A stretch of DNA of 64,000 nt. Source: Macquaria australasica (lineage: Eukaryota; Chordata; Actinopteri; Centrarchiformes; Percichthyidae). Where the stretch lies: assembly GCA_005408345.1 (NCBI GenBank), contig SEMN01000268.1, positions 1 to 64,000 on the forward strand, given 5' to 3'. This document shows, piece by piece, positions 48,126-62,674 of this stretch. Numbering within the stretch: the first letter of the stretch is position 1; the number at the start of each line of letters is the position of its first letter. The notes under the pieces are model-generated. The model was given only the letters and a program-made list of their open reading frames with translations. It did no database searches and was not told the origin of the DNA. Position numbers and translations under genes: made by a program.

Positions 48126-50182
48126 GGTTATTTTTTAATTTTTTTGGACATTTGCATACTCTGAATCCAAACAAAATGCCTTTTATGCATAACACGCCCC
48201 CTGCAAAGACTCTCTCCAAATACTGGACAGATGAATTGCTGAGTAGTTTAACACAGAGCCAGTCTGAGAAACATAAGCTACACTACCTTTGCTCTGTACT
48301 CGCCCACCTTAAAATCCCACTCAGGATCAGTTTAAGCTGTAATTACGTCCCCAGGCCCCAGACTCAGACCTGACCCTCCCACCCCCAGTGTCGTTCGTAC
48401 TGCATCATAGACTGGACACCAGTCAAACGCCTTTTAAGCTTCCACCCCCACGCTAGAGCCAAAAATCTGTCTCCCATTCAAAAGGAGTCTCAACTCCTTC
48501 CTCTAAGTATTATAACACCCCTGTAGACAGACCCAAAACGCCACATCTGATGAATGTGCAAAAAGATATCAATGTATTCATTCTCAAATTATTTTCCAGA
48601 CAGTCCACAAAACCTCCCAAAATACACATACACACAAAACAGAAGCCAGTGCAGTTTTTTTAATTCTTTTTTTATTCTTCTTTTACACGTTGTTGTTTTT
48701 TTTCTATATTTAGGCCATACAGTTGGGCTTACACAACTATGATGTCAAACCTGGAGTCTACAGTATATTATTTCTAATTAATTTAAAGCTCTAATAGTAT
48801 CCTGGCCTTATCAGCACAAGTGTTGGGTTTAAAAACAGCAAGACAAGTCAAGGAAAATTGCTGGACTGCTCTGTGCTGCATGTCTTGTCCATCTCATACT
48901 TCAAGTAAATTGGAAAAACAATTTGGAATATAAAGGCATCGATTGATGTCTGCCTCTCAAATACACAACAAATAGATCCAGTCCTCTACTTTTACGCTGA
49001 GAAAGGAAAGGGTAATGATAAGACCTTTCTTTTAATGGAAAAGAACAGTTTGTAAAAGAAGAGCTTGTAAAAATGATTACACACCTCCCTGCCTTCCTCT
49101 GTGTGTGTGTGCAAGCACTGGTGCACTCATTCATGCCAGTATTTACCTCAACCACACATGGTCCAATGTGTGATCATTATTTTGCTGTAGGTCAGCGGCA
49201 TAGAGATGTGCCAAGGAAAAGTAAAGAACGGTCCATTCCGAAATCATGTCTATTTCCATTCACTCATAGTCAATAAAATTGATGTTGCGTCTCATACAGT
49301 CGGCTATAATTTCTTTTTTGTTTTCTTTTTTGGCCCAGAGTTTGTTTTTAGAAGCCCACCATGCAGATCAGGAAACAAGATAAAAGCTGCTTACATAAGT
49401 GACCCGCTACAAATAGAAATAGTCATATTCTGTTGTGCCATGGCATGTTCAAACAGACGTGTACATATGTGTGTACACACATACTGTGATGTAGCACTAA
49501 GCATCACGTATAATAATTATGAGATTTAAGGTTCAGCGTATACCAGCCCGATCTTACAGACAAAGGAGTGTGCTGAATCTCTGTTTCCAGAGGGGAAGCG
49601 CTGCACATATTGGACTTTTTCCTTGACACAGACCAGACTGAGGAACTGCCACCTTATCTTATCTAAAGTGAGTTCAACCACTCTTGAAACTTGAAACAAC
49701 TTGCATCAACATTACTAATAAGGGAGCAGAGTCTTTCCCATCCTTGCAGCATTCTCTTTTTGTTGTCAACAAATGTCCTTTTGTTTAAAACAAATCACCA
49801 GTCTCTAAGTGGAAATTTTTCATCCTGAACCGAGCTGCACACATAAACACACACACACACGCGCACACACGCGCACACACGCACACACACACACCTTCAC
49901 AAAGCTCTGACAGTATCTCAGAGGCTGTGTTAACCTCTGTGTCTTTCTCGTTACCAGCTTGTCACTATTTATCGTTTGTCTTTAACAACACCAATATATT
50001 GTAGCCAGACAGTAGACAGACCCATTGTTCTAATATACTGGCCTCCATCAGTGCATGAACTTATTGAGGTTTCTGGTCATCTATCAAATTACCAAATCCA
50101 TTTTATGTGGTCAATCAGTCTGAATTTGCGGCCAAAAGACTGAAAAAACCATGAAATCCCCCTGATCTGCCGTTTCTGGAAT
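48126..50182. other. Non-coding stretch with (AC)n
   Basis: No gene recognised. An ACAC/GCGC microsatellite lies at about 49847-49894. Confidence 0.5.
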
Positions 50183-50208
50183 ATTATTCTGTCTGCAGAC
50201 AGAATAAT
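50183..50208. repeat. 26 bp perfect palindrome
   Basis: ATTATTCTGTCTG is followed with no spacer by its exact inverse complement CAGACAGAATAAT. It could form a cruciform or hairpin, or be a dimeric protein-binding site. Flanking bases do not continue the symmetry. Confidence 0.9.
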
Positions 50209-53200
50209 CAGACATCGACACTCCATTCGAACAGGCATCGCCAGTGATGTCATTGAACAGATGATAATGTACAACCCTCCCCTTGTTCTGTCTTTTGTGA
50301 CTTATCCTCTTTCTCAGTTTTTCCAGCATCCTATCTACTTGACAGTTTTGTTGAGTGGTTTAAAGGTAAGGAATTCACAATTAATCCCCATCATCAGTGT
50401 CGGGGTTGCTATAGAAGCGGTGGACAAACAGCTTTTGAGGTTTCTCCAGAGGGCTGGTTTTAAATGTCTGACACTCACTAAACATCCAAACTTGGCACTC
50501 TGCAAAATTTAGAGAGCAGTGTCAACTTACACCCACACTCAGCGGCATTTCCTGTGATAATACCAAGAGCAACAAGAGCATGTGTCTCAGTGCCATTTTC
50601 CACCCTTATCTCATGCTTTGTAATTTACAGGAAATCTGGTTAAAAGCACTGCACTGTCAATAATTGCCTTTATAGTGGGACAACTGATTGCATGTAATAT
50701 CAGGGAGTATTTGGCTTGAGTGGTCAATTAACCACAATCCAGTTTATTCACCCTAACCTTAACCAAAGTGTGTACTCTGGCCTAATCCAAATTCAGTGGC
50801 ATCCCTTTTTCATCACTGCACCTTATATCTGTCAATCTAACTCTGGAGAGGTGCCAGCTGCGGTGATGACAGACACATTCGTATTTCCAGGACTGTGTTT
50901 GGAGAAGCACTGACAGAATGTGAAAGCTTATTTTTCCTGCGGAGGCTGGATGGCTGTGATGCAGCATGAATCAAAACAATTGTCGAGAGACATGGAGCAC
51001 ACAACAGATGACCACTGTGTTTTTATTATTTTTTAAATCATTCATAGTTTCCTACTGTTCAGGATCTTTTACTGACCAGAAAGTGTGAATTAAAGGTACA
51101 TTACAACACTCAACCCTGACGCAATCCACAAGCTCTGTCCCTGACCTTACTCCACCGATAGTGTAGAAAATATAGTAATCTTACACACATACACATGAGT
51201 TTTCATGAGTCAGTGCAGGCTGACAAATCCCACGTGCAGCTTGTCTAATATGGCTGATTATGCTGATGCACAGATTTTGGCTCATAAATCTTGATTTATG
51301 AAAGATTGTTCTTGTTGAAGTCAGAGCTTTAGCTCAAAGCTGCACATTCATAAAACATAAAGTGAGAATCAAATTAGAAAAATATTAACATCAATGTAAA
51401 TGTGGATGTTTGTTACTGAAATAGGTTAGTTAGTTGTGTTTTTTTTTTTCCTTATTTCTGTTGCTGTCCAGTGAAAACCTACTTTCTCCCAATTTGGTGA
51501 TTTTGAATTTTTCCAATAAACTAAAGGATTAAGTGTTCCTTTATGGTGAGAGAAAATTATTCACTTCTTAAGCTAATTAAACCATTACAAAAATCTATTG
51601 GATCATCTGAAAAATGCATTGTTATAGCAGAGTTTTCTTCTTCATGAAAAGCTGACATTCTGTATATACATGGTTTTCACAGGACAGCTGCAATACTGTT
51701 TAAAACTTCTAAAAAAAAAAAAAAACTATAATTGACTCAATATCCAATATGATTGGGCTAAATTTTAAAACCATAGAGAGACATCACTGTGCCTTAACTT
51801 GGCAGGAATATGACTTGGATAAACTCACATCAGTATGAATATAGTGTGAATACAAGATTTATCAAAGAAAAAGCTGTTTAGTTTCTCATGTTGTTTACTC
51901 ATACCTCATAATTATACTATTACATGAAGAAATGAAGGCATTAATCATCAAACACATTAAACTTGAATTCACTTAACACATGAGCAGTGTTAATTGTAAG
52001 TGTGTACCTTGAGGTAGATAATAAGGAGTTGAGTTTGTGTCGACAGATAGATTGACAGACGATGTCTCCATAACAGATTGGAAACACAACATGTGATGTT
52101 TGAGTCATAGCTTCCATCAGACAGGCTACAGGCTTTTATCTTGTGCAGTGGAGAAAGTTCCCAGCGTGACAAACAGGGGCCATATACTGTAAAAACCAGA
52201 TGGAAAGATGATGTGATAGTGAATCTTTTTTAAAGCTGAGTGCACATAAAAAACATCTGTAGAGATACAATGTATTTACCCAGTGTGTACAATACATTTC
52301 CAATGAGCAAAACATTGCATTCTAAACTTTACATCAGTCATCAGTAAAATGACTTTGATTTTAAATGAAGAGCTGCTGAAATACAGTATATGAACACTGA
52401 ACACACTGAAGTCTACACCTTCCACAGGCCAACATTGAGAGTGAGCAGTGACAGGACCGCAGGACAAAGGGGAAGTGGACATCTGGATCATAGCTACGTG
52501 TACATGTACTGCATTTAACTCAATTTAATCTTCATTTTTGGATTTGATTGGCTACCAGACATGTACTTCTCACACAGACTTGTGGATTTATTTATATTCA
52601 AATATGGTGTTACTAGTAATTTGATCAGATCAACTGTGGCAAGTACTGAATTAAAGATCCCTTCCAGACATGTTTTAAGACATAAGAATACTCTCATTGG
52701 AATAATAATTTGTGTCTGTTGTGGTTTTGCCACAAAAACAAATTTGCTTACCTTGTTAAAAATAGAAATTGCATCTACTCCTTCTACCTTGTTAAAAAAA
52801 ATCCTGAATCTATGAAGATGCAAATATTGTTAATTTCAAAAGTTTAACTTCAGGACACAAGATGTCTTTTCTCAGTGTATGTGCAATGGATGGTTCGAGT
52901 TTCCACATCACACTTGTGTAAGCATCATACTGGACCATGATTGGCTTCCAAACTAGTTGTGATGTTACAAATCCTGCTGGTATGTACACGCGTTAAACTC
53001 ACTTACTTTCTTGAGAATCTGTTACCTTTCCTTGTAATCTGTGGCAATGAGTCTGTAGTGTGTTGTTCATTTGAAGATTGACTCCCATTGGATACAGCCT
53101 TGCATGGTTATGTAAGGCAAGGGGGATGTTGCGCACAAGGCCAGAACAGACTGGCCCAGACCAGGCTTCAACTGCTTAGAATCATTAGTCAGTCATTCTG

Positions 53201-54982
53201 AATGATGTAGCTGAAGGGGGAACCATGCGTCTACATCTGGACAATACCCAAAGCATGTTGCCAGGTCTGATGTTATATTCTCAGCTTTCACCTTACTGAT
53301 TTAAGGATTCAGTTTAAAAGCACAGTCATACAAAGCACTTACAGTGGTAAGAATATCCACGTAAAAATTGCCTCTGTGGGGAGAGTGACAAATGACTTTT
53401 AAATGACTCACAATTGAGCTTTACACAAGTTGGGTGATTTAGTGAAAGGTAATGTTTCTCAGTGTAAACACTTAAATCTAGGTGAGGTATAATATGCACC
53501 AAAACACCAGCGCTAACAAATTACTTTTAAATGAGTCATAAATTACAACTTTACATACTTTAGGTGATTAAGTAAAGACACAATATTGTTCCAAACATGT
53601 AAAACTAAGTAGGGTGATTAAATGTTAATTAAAAGGGTGATTTCACTTAAATGACAAAAAAAAGCATACAATATTTTCTCATTTTCCCCAGCCGTTGTCT
53701 AGCAATGCAGACAATTTCGGTTTATCTGAGATTTATGCTGCCAAATACAGCGGAGGTTAATGGAATTTAGTTTGTGGTGCTCACAGTGTTGAAAAATTAC
53801 TTCTGAAATACTCACCAATGTGTATTTTCCAGAAACAATATCCTGGTTAGGACAAAGGTCACGACCTCGGTGTAGACAGTTTTCATTGGAAGTAGTTTCT
53901 ACCACTGTCGACATCAACATCTGGGGTTTATCCAAAATAACGAGGACGTTGTTTGTGGAAAGAAACCTTGCTCTTGAACAATAGAGGTAAGTGAAAAAAA
54001 ATATGACTTTAAATATGACTTAATATTTTTTGTTATTAATCCATGTTGAGACATGATGTCCCATTTCAAAATGACTCATTGGTAAACCACAGTTCATTGA
54101 GTATGTTTATCCTCTTTAACATCTAATAACCTTTAACCAGTAGGACACAAACTCTTGTCATCCCTGTTTGATCTCTGACATCATACTGGCCCTGACCAAA
54201 CACTGAAAATGACAGCCCATTTATGAGCTTCACAAGCAAATAAGCACTTGCCAGAAATCATACTTCATCCATGTCACACCACGTTTTGTTGCAGGTAGTG
54301 TGGCTACGGTCATGACATTTTTGGCCAGTGAGGTTATGTGACAGCAGAGGTAAAGTGTATATGAGGGGTTCAAGGTTTATTTACTGTGCAAACAGAGCCT
54401 TCTCATTACTACAGCATGTTTGAACTGTTTGACTTAGTGAGCGCTGCGCCACACACAAAGGAAATAGATGTGACACACACACACACACACGTACACACAC
54501 ACAACACTCCTCTGTTTTTGCTTAATTGATCAGCTTGTTGCTTTTTATTGTGTTCTTGAATTTTTTATTTTGTTTTTCCTTGGTTGTTTATTGCTTAGAG
54601 CTGAAATCTTCTCCTTCTGTGCCCATGAACGCTTCTTTTCTTCCTTAATCAAAATGCCATGCTGTTATGAAACTAATGTTTAACAAGTTGGCTGGAGTCC
54701 CCACGCCGGCCAGCCGAAACTATCCAAGCGTGACCTTAAAACAGAGGGATAGGCTCACTGTCATAACACTAAACACACACATAAACACACAGACGCCTGC
54801 AGGTTACATTCAAGTCTGAGCGAACCTGGGAAGATTTACGTTTGGCAATAGTAAGTGAGAGACATAGTTGGAATGCTAATTAAGTGTCACTGAGTTCAAA
54901 TGGCAAAGTGCAAGAAGTGAAAGACAGCGATGGGAACCTGAGGGTTTCTATCATGTCTGAGACACTAGGGACTTTTCCCATC

Positions 54983-55014
<32 letters not shown>

Positions 55015-56114
55015 CATGTGCGTGCGTGCGGTAGCATATGTTTCTCAAATCAAAGCTGTGTCTTATTATTTGAATGGCAATCAACGGCACTATCAGCATC
55101 ATTGTCACTCCTCATAATTCATTTCTACACCCCACAAGAGCAACATCAAGCACTACATGGGGTGTCTTACTGACTCCACTTTGCAATGTGCCAAATTGTT
55201 TGCAAAGTGTAAACCAATATAAACCAGATGAGAAACAATTAAGTGTCGAACTGGGAAGAAGCAGGGCAAGTGCTGAGTATGGCGGCCCGAAAAGCCCTGA
55301 CTTCAGCTCATTGTAATCTTGTGAAGCTGCAACTCCAGCGCTCTGGAGAAAATTAAACCCAATACATCAGTACAGGCTGTGTTCGAGCCAGTAATGGTTT
55401 TCTTGCCAAATTATCATTACTTTCTGATGGTTCACATAAGAATAATTCAAATCTCAACTGTGAATATTGCTCCCAATTGAAATTTAGAGCCAATCAGTGC
55501 TGCCTTTGGCTCAGCAAGAGTTAACTATTCCACTATCTACAACCAGGATTTATCCAGGCCAGTGGTGCGGCTGTGTGAAACCTGCAGTCATTTACACAGA
55601 AATCATCCATGCTGCCAAGCTGTCCTTAAACAAGATAGCGGCTCTTTCCAGCACTGTTCTGTATCTGACCCCGATCTATGTGGAGGGAGCAACCAAAAAA
55701 GACAAATCGCTCCTTTGGGGGGATTAGTGGAACACCACAAATACTAAGCGTATGCAACAAACATTAACAAAGCATCCTACTTTTCAGCTTCAATTAGAAA
55801 AGTTTTGTATATTTTTCCTTCTTGTTCCTTCAGGGTGCATTGGGTTTTTGCATCCCAGCTGTCACTCTCCTTCTCTCTATGGCACTTGCCCCACTGGATC
55901 CCACTGTACAAGGTTATGCAAGAAGCAGGCCAAGGCAGAGCAGGCCAACTGAGAGTCTCTGACTGCCGAGTCCTCTTGATACTATTACTCACAGGCTTTT
56001 TAAAATGAAACAGAAGGGAGGGAACCATTAGTCATTCCTCTGTCATCTCGTTCACATTGCCTACCATTCACATGTTCACTGCTTTATTCTCTCTTTATCT
56101 ATGTAGTTTTCACT
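50209..56114. other. Non-coding stretch with microsatellites
   Basis: No gene recognised. (AC)n at 54475-54502, (GT)n at 54986-55014. Around 53390-53640 two diverged ~120-base blocks (AAATGACTCACAATTGAGC / AAATGAGTCATAAATTACA) look like an old direct repeat. Confidence 0.5.
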
Positions 56115-56540
56115 GAGAATGCACCGATCTAATACTCCCAATTAGCATCATTACCAATACTGACCTTTTTACCAGATCGGGTATTGGCTATGATGTGACC
56201 AATTTAGTTTATTTGTCGGTGTCGTTCTAAAATTCAGTGTTTCCACTATCAGATACATTCACTCTGTTAGGTGGAGATGACTCCGTTTTTAGTGCAGCAG
56301 CCATACCTTGATTTGTGTGTCTTACATTTCCAATCTCAGTGAATTTTACAGATTTTAAAGTTGTGGAAAAAGAGCGCTGGCATCAGATCAGTCCTCTGCA
56401 TCGGCAGAAACCTAGAGTTCAGAATCCGTATTAGGAAGGAAAAACTTGGCTCCCTAGTCTCCACTCTTTATCTATTGATCTTGACCTTTATTCCGTCAGC
56501 GATGGAGCAAGATTGTTCAACAGAATCCCTGTTTTTGTGC
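56115..56540. repeat. Degenerate dispersed repeat
   Basis: AATGCACCGATCTAATACTC with CAGATCGGGTATTGGCTATG resembles a dispersed fish repeat that I recall with GCACCGATC termini. No inverted end found. Confidence 0.35.
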
Positions 56541-58594
56541 AAAAATGACAAAAGTCAGTTTCAGTGGGTTCATTGAGGTTTCACAGATCAGCTAATGTGA
56601 CCTCAACTTACCTCAACATTGTTAATGACACCTTATTCTTAAATGGAGTAAAATTAGAGAAGTATTAGTAAAATGTAGCACATCAAAATAATCAAAACCT
56701 CTATTTTAAAGAATTGGTGCATTAACCTCTAAGGGGTATTTTAATGTTGTTTTGGCCTCATTTTTGTGTGCAGTATTTCCCTCTCAAACATGATTAAATA
56801 AAACAGAACTTACAAACTTCTGTAAATGTATTAGTTATTTTCCAACTCTGAAAAAGCTTTTAATTAATTAAGGATTGGACCTGCAGTTACAGTTCTGTAT
56901 TTGTTTTGTACATGCAGGACTAAGTTTTGAGTTGACACTTTTGAGGCCAACATTGTCTTTATTCTCATCATCGGATGCCAATGCTTGAACACATGGATGT
57001 TAACAAGAGCAACATCATTCAAACTATATGTGACCCTCACATGTGACACTGTGGTCAGAGGTTAAGCTATAACCGGCTCATTTACGTTTGAATTTCGATC
57101 GTAATCTAGGAGATCTCGCTGTAAGCTCTTTCCATTCTCCAGTTTCTGTGTTTGTTTCCCACAAGTGACTAAAGGTAATTCATTGTTTACTCCAGTAAAA
57201 TCACTCAATTTCCAAATAAAGGAGCTGTCTTTCCATTCAGAGTGGCAGACAATCAATGACTTTGGCAGTGTGTTTAATGTGTGTGTTTGTGAGTGCGACT
57301 GAATATGCGTGTGTGGACAAGCCATGGGGATGCATTCATGCATGAGTGTCATCCCATCATTTTAACACTTTTCTCTAAGGAAGAATTCATTATTGTGATG
57401 GAGAGAAACCTAACACTAATGCCAGACACATTTCAATCCCACACCGCCAATTTGGCTTCCACATTGCCATCACCCAGGGAAGAGCACAGCACGGCCAGGA
57501 CTATCAGAGGAATGTTGGTAAATGAAAAATAATACACCATAAAGCAATTTATGGTCACGTAAGACTTGGCTCAGTCTGGTTTTGACATTGTGGTTCCACA
57601 ATTGGCTGCGCTTTTGCCCACATTAACTCTCAGGGCATTTATAGTGTGATTTTTGTCTAGCATTGATTAGGGGTATTAGGGTTAATGTTTACATAAGACA
57701 GCCAAAGCCAAAGGCATATAGAAGGATTAAATGTATGATTTTCCTCTTTATTTTAAAAAGAAAATCTAGCCTCAAATACAGACTTGGATAACATTTGGCC
57801 TGCTTCCATTTTTTTCCTCTAAATAAATGTGTCATATTTGGTAACCAGATACCATAATAATACAATATGTATATACCACAGTGACTGTAATTCAATGCAA
57901 TGGTGGTTAAATGTCCTTTATATTCTCAATCTGATCCCCATCACAGAGCGGTAAATCAGCAGATCAGCAGTATTCTTGGACAAGACATGAAAGCAACAAT
58001 CATTTGACGAGGGGGTTAAAGCAGAGAGTTCACAGAGCAGAGAGTTATGAAGTTTGGGTGATATGACCTACATGTCTGAGGCAGATATGACCTACATGTC
58101 TGAGGCAGACAGGCGGAGGAAACAATAAAACCTCCAGCTGCCTAGATGTTTGACAGGCATTGAAGTTCCTACCAGTTTTATGATGGTGGAGTTCAGTTCT
58201 CCTTATACAACCTTCAGCCTTGAACTGGTTCACAAACACTAAGACAAAAAGCTCCACTGCAATGATATATGAAGTTTCATATGTCAGTGTTGGCATTAAG
58301 TGTTTTTAGCCAAGCCTTCGTATGCACATGCACATTTTGATTAATATGCAGATTTTTTTGCTCATTTGCTCACACATTCTTTTTCTGGGATTTATGTTTT
58401 AGTAAAATTTTCTTTAGTTTCTGAATCATTTTAGTTTATTTGTTTTCTTATATGGGATATACAATTTTAAAATTCTTTAAAATGTTTTTAATGAAGCCAA
58501 TGTTCTTTTCGTACTTTGGTACAGACATTTGTGTAAAATAAATCCAGTAAAATCTTAAAGACAAAAGCTGATGGTTAAACCTGCAACTGATTTT

Positions 58595-58975
58595 TTTGGC
58601 CACTTAGGGGCAGTGGGCATTTCATCACCTTTGACTGTAGGTTGATATGGAAAATGTGTTAGCAAACAGTTGCTTGTTCACACATCCAGCAGTTAAAAGA
58701 GTAACATTATCATTCATTTGGAGTCGTGTTTGTGTCCACCTGGAATTCACTCTCTTTTAGCTCTGTTTTTGGTCTCTACCAACTCAGCAGGTAGTGCTTT
58801 TTCGCTGAAAATAGCTGCCTGCTGCGACTGAAAATGACTCTATGAGAATCAAAGCAGTAAAGTTGCAAGAAAGACAAACAATGAGCTGAAACTCTCTATA
58901 AAGCTCAGTAAAGCAGCAGCTGCAGAGTCAGGTGATAACTCTCTGTAGGTTCATCACTACGAGCAACCACTGTCA
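58595..58975. repeat. Percomorph-type dispersed repeat
   Basis: Order of motifs GGCCACTTAGGGGCAG, TGTGTTAGCAAACAGTTGC, TTTGGAGTCGTGTTTGTG, GCAGCAGCTGCAGAGTCAGG and TCATCACTACGAGCAACC matches a repeat I recall from percomorph genomes. No coding frame. Confidence 0.55.
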
Positions 58976-60518
58976 CATTGTTTTCATATAAGGATGTTAT
59001 AGGGTTAAGACTTTAGTTTTTCAGTGTTGATTTGATTGGGTTTTGTCTTAGATAGGCATAATGATACTCACAATTACTATTTTAATATCAATCCCAATAC
59101 ATTTGACTATAAATGCATTTTACAGTAACAAAAGCTCCAACAAAAATTCAAGCAAGTAATATAGACAGAACTGGTGGTTTTCACTGTGAGGACATGTAAT
59201 AAACATCTTCACTTCCCACTCTATGGTCACCTTATTTGGGTTCTTAAAATCTATGAATAAAATAGGATTTTAATGCTACATAGTCGCCACATTGACTTCA
59301 GCAGATGTTTGTTTAACAGACAAACTTCTTTTACACAAACAACGGAAACTGGCACATTCAGGATGGGGTATGAAAAGGGCAGGTCAAAAAAGGATCAAAT
59401 ACAAAGAGGTTCATACACATTTGGAAGTCTGGAACAAACAGTGATTTGCCAATTTTTTAAAAACAAACAAAGAAAATAAAAGATTTTTGGTTGTGCCTGA
59501 AGGTTGGGAATCACTTGGTGGTACATGTTTAAAAGGTAAATTTGCCTAAATATGATTTTTGGATTTTGCTTTTGTTTAAATTTTAACACATAACACTTTT
59601 TATATTCTCAGAAACTTTCCTAATCAAAGAGTTCCCATAGTATTTTTTTCTCAAAAAAACGTGTTCTATGTAGAACCATCAGAAGCTGGAATTATGTCAA
59701 AATTCAAGCAACTGCATCTGCTATGAATTCAGTGGGCATTTCAGTAAACTTTTCAACTCTTCAACCTGTAGGCAACTAAATCAGAGGAATCTAAATAATT
59801 CTCTCCTGCCAAATGTTGAAACATAAACTAAAATAAGTCTCAGAAACGCCTGAAGCCAGCAGGCCTAACCAATGTCAGTTGCTTTAACTCTATGGAGCCG
59901 TTTAGTCTGTGTGTGTTTTGGCCAACCTCGCAACATTTTTGCCAGTAGGCACTGAATTGTGAAAGACGTTTAGAAAAACACAACCCAACAATATGTGCCA
60001 TGATATAGTGGCGCAGAAATGTAAGGCCCATGTTCTGCACGGGGATCTGCAGTGTCTGCCAGGCCGCTGTTTAGCTGAATCGCTTTGTATAAACAATGAA
60101 TTTTTTACTTCACAGAGTGAAATTGGAATATACAACTCCATAGCTTTCGTGTGCAGCACTGAACCTGTGCAGCACCCCACCTTTAAAGGTACTAATGATG
60201 ATCTGAGTTTTCTGGACCTTATTACAAGACCTTCTGTGAGGCTAATAGTCCCGCGCTCGTTGCCATTTTAGTTACACGACAGCACTTTCCATTTGTTGAA
60301 ATCGAGGCAGTTGTTCTACAAGCGTGTGCCCCAAATGTCCAGTTAATCCGCTCAGACAATTGTAGCAGGAAAGTGGGCAGAGTGGTAATGGAGTAAACTT
60401 GTCACTGCATTGGAAAATAGAGGACATGTGTTCACTCACTGGCTTGCTGTGTGTTTCCCTTGGCCAAGACCTCGTGCTGTGTTGTCCCATCAGGCCATTC
60501 CTGCCTGAAATGATTCCT

Positions 60519-60608
<90 letters not shown>

Positions 60609-62595
60609 TCTACACTATCGCACACAACACGGTTTCCAGTCAAATGCTGCAATGTGTTGACACAAAGTCTAGGGTTTGCCCACACTGAGATACAATCAGT
60701 TATGGGGAAATTTCTAATGAAAACCCACACGGTATAAGCATTTACAGTAATAGATAAAAGTATAAATTAGATCTCGTTTAAAAACCTATAAAGTCTCAGC
60801 AAGAGCAGGGGACATGCAAAGAGATGCACTGCTCTGCCTGAGCCTGACCTGAGGGAAACAAAGAACAAACCAGAGTCTTCTCCAGAACAGCGCTTTATAA
60901 TGAGAGTCAGCCCACACTTCAGAGTGACTCACTGATAACTTGCTGAGTCTAGCGTTCACAGATGTGTAGCTCAAGGACAAAGGCTTGCACACCTGTTTAG
61001 CTGCAATTCATCATAAGTACCAGAAACATTTAACACCAGTTCCAAACACTTTTTTCTAAGGTTCAGTCTTCCGAGGCTGAAATATCACTTGTCAGAACAG
61101 ACTACTAGATTAATTTTCCTCCCCTACGGAAGAACTAGCTAGTTTGCCTAGACTTGTATTTCCAGCTTTTATTGCATCTTTCTTTGTTAAATGGATGTCA
61201 TTTGTTTCATCAATCACTTCAGGATACACAGGAACATGTCATCACAGCTCACAGTTGCTTTGTGTTTCAGCACACTGCCGTGTCTTTGGTTGCGGGCTTT
61301 ATCATTTCTTTAAACGGTAAGCCACTCCAAGTCAATTTTGGTTTTTGAGACCTGATTATGGGGAAAGGTTTAATAAATTGGAGTTGTTTTTCCATTTTTG
61401 TCAAAGTGACATTGTTTGTCATCCTCCTTTAATACCAAACTAACTATTTTGTTAAATCCAGAGGAATTCCCCACTTGTCTCCTCTGATCTCATTTCCTCT
61501 CAGCCTTACACAGCATGTACTGTCAATGACTCATCAGACTGATGATAGGAAGAACTCATTTTTCCTGTTTAGGCAATTATTATAATGAGGTTATGGAAAT
61601 CAAAAACATCTTCTAAGCCCTCCATAAAAAAAGGTGATGATGAGCAATAGTTTTTGCTCTTCTCTTGCAGACTCAACACTTCCATTTACTTAATTTCCTG
61701 CTGGTGGTGTTATTTTTGTGTCCATAACACTGAAGCAAATAGAGACGGGTCTGTAAATGGAAGCTCAAAAGCAGCTGCTTCAAAGCAGCTGTTGCTGCTG
61801 TTTGTGCATCTGTTTTTGCTTGTTTGCAAGTATGTGCGTGTTTACCTCACAATAAGGAAGTACAGTAATAACGGAGCAGTAACTAAATCACAACTGAGTC
61901 TAATTATCATGCTACGCTTACACCAGTGTAACAGAATGGAGTGGAATGGCCCTTTAATGTTTTCTCTCTCTTTCTCATGACCATGTCTCAGTAAAGTAAT
62001 ACATCTGTAAGAAAAATTATGTTTTTCCTATGTTACATGCCATGCTAAAACAAAACAAAACTGGTTAAATATATAAGTACATCAGTCATATAAGAGGTTA
62101 TGTCTTGTGCAACTCTGCGAGTGCTCATCAGCTCATCAGCTTTTTTCAGGACATAAATTTCAATGCCACTTCATTGCATCTCATTTTAGCTAGCTGAAAG
62201 AATAAATGTGCAGAAGCTTATTTATTGTCCACTATCTGGGCTGCTATCGCCAGCTTCACCCTTCACCAACTATTTCCTCGATATCCGGTCTGTAGTTTTG
62301 GTGTGTGCCGTTTCTCAACATGTCAGCGGCCAAAGTGGTCTGTCAGTAACATGTCAGTCACATTGTAACATCCATCTTTTTTTTTATAGCCGTCGGCTCA
62401 CATTCTGTCTATCCTTGCTTGTTTGTGTGTGAGTGTGTGCATATGTTCCCACCACAGTTGGATGTTTATGCATGCATGTCACCCTTAGCCCAGTGGGGGG
62501 TTTCCAGTGGGCTGCCGGCGATGTTAGAGGCCAGTTAATCCCTGCTCCAACCCAAACACCCATCCAGCTGCTTATCTGAGAGAAAAAAACAGGAG

Positions 62596-62674
<79 letters not shown>

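Noticed and set aside
50261..50512. Open stretch with TTTTCCAG|39 bases|GTAAGG next to the palindrome
   Set aside because: Only 13 codons, no continuation on either side and no family resemblance.
61271..61316. Possible 46-base plus-strand exon between TGTTTCAG and GTAAGCC reading HTAVSLVAGFIISLN
   Set aside because: Isolated, short, no recognisable motif and no partner exons.
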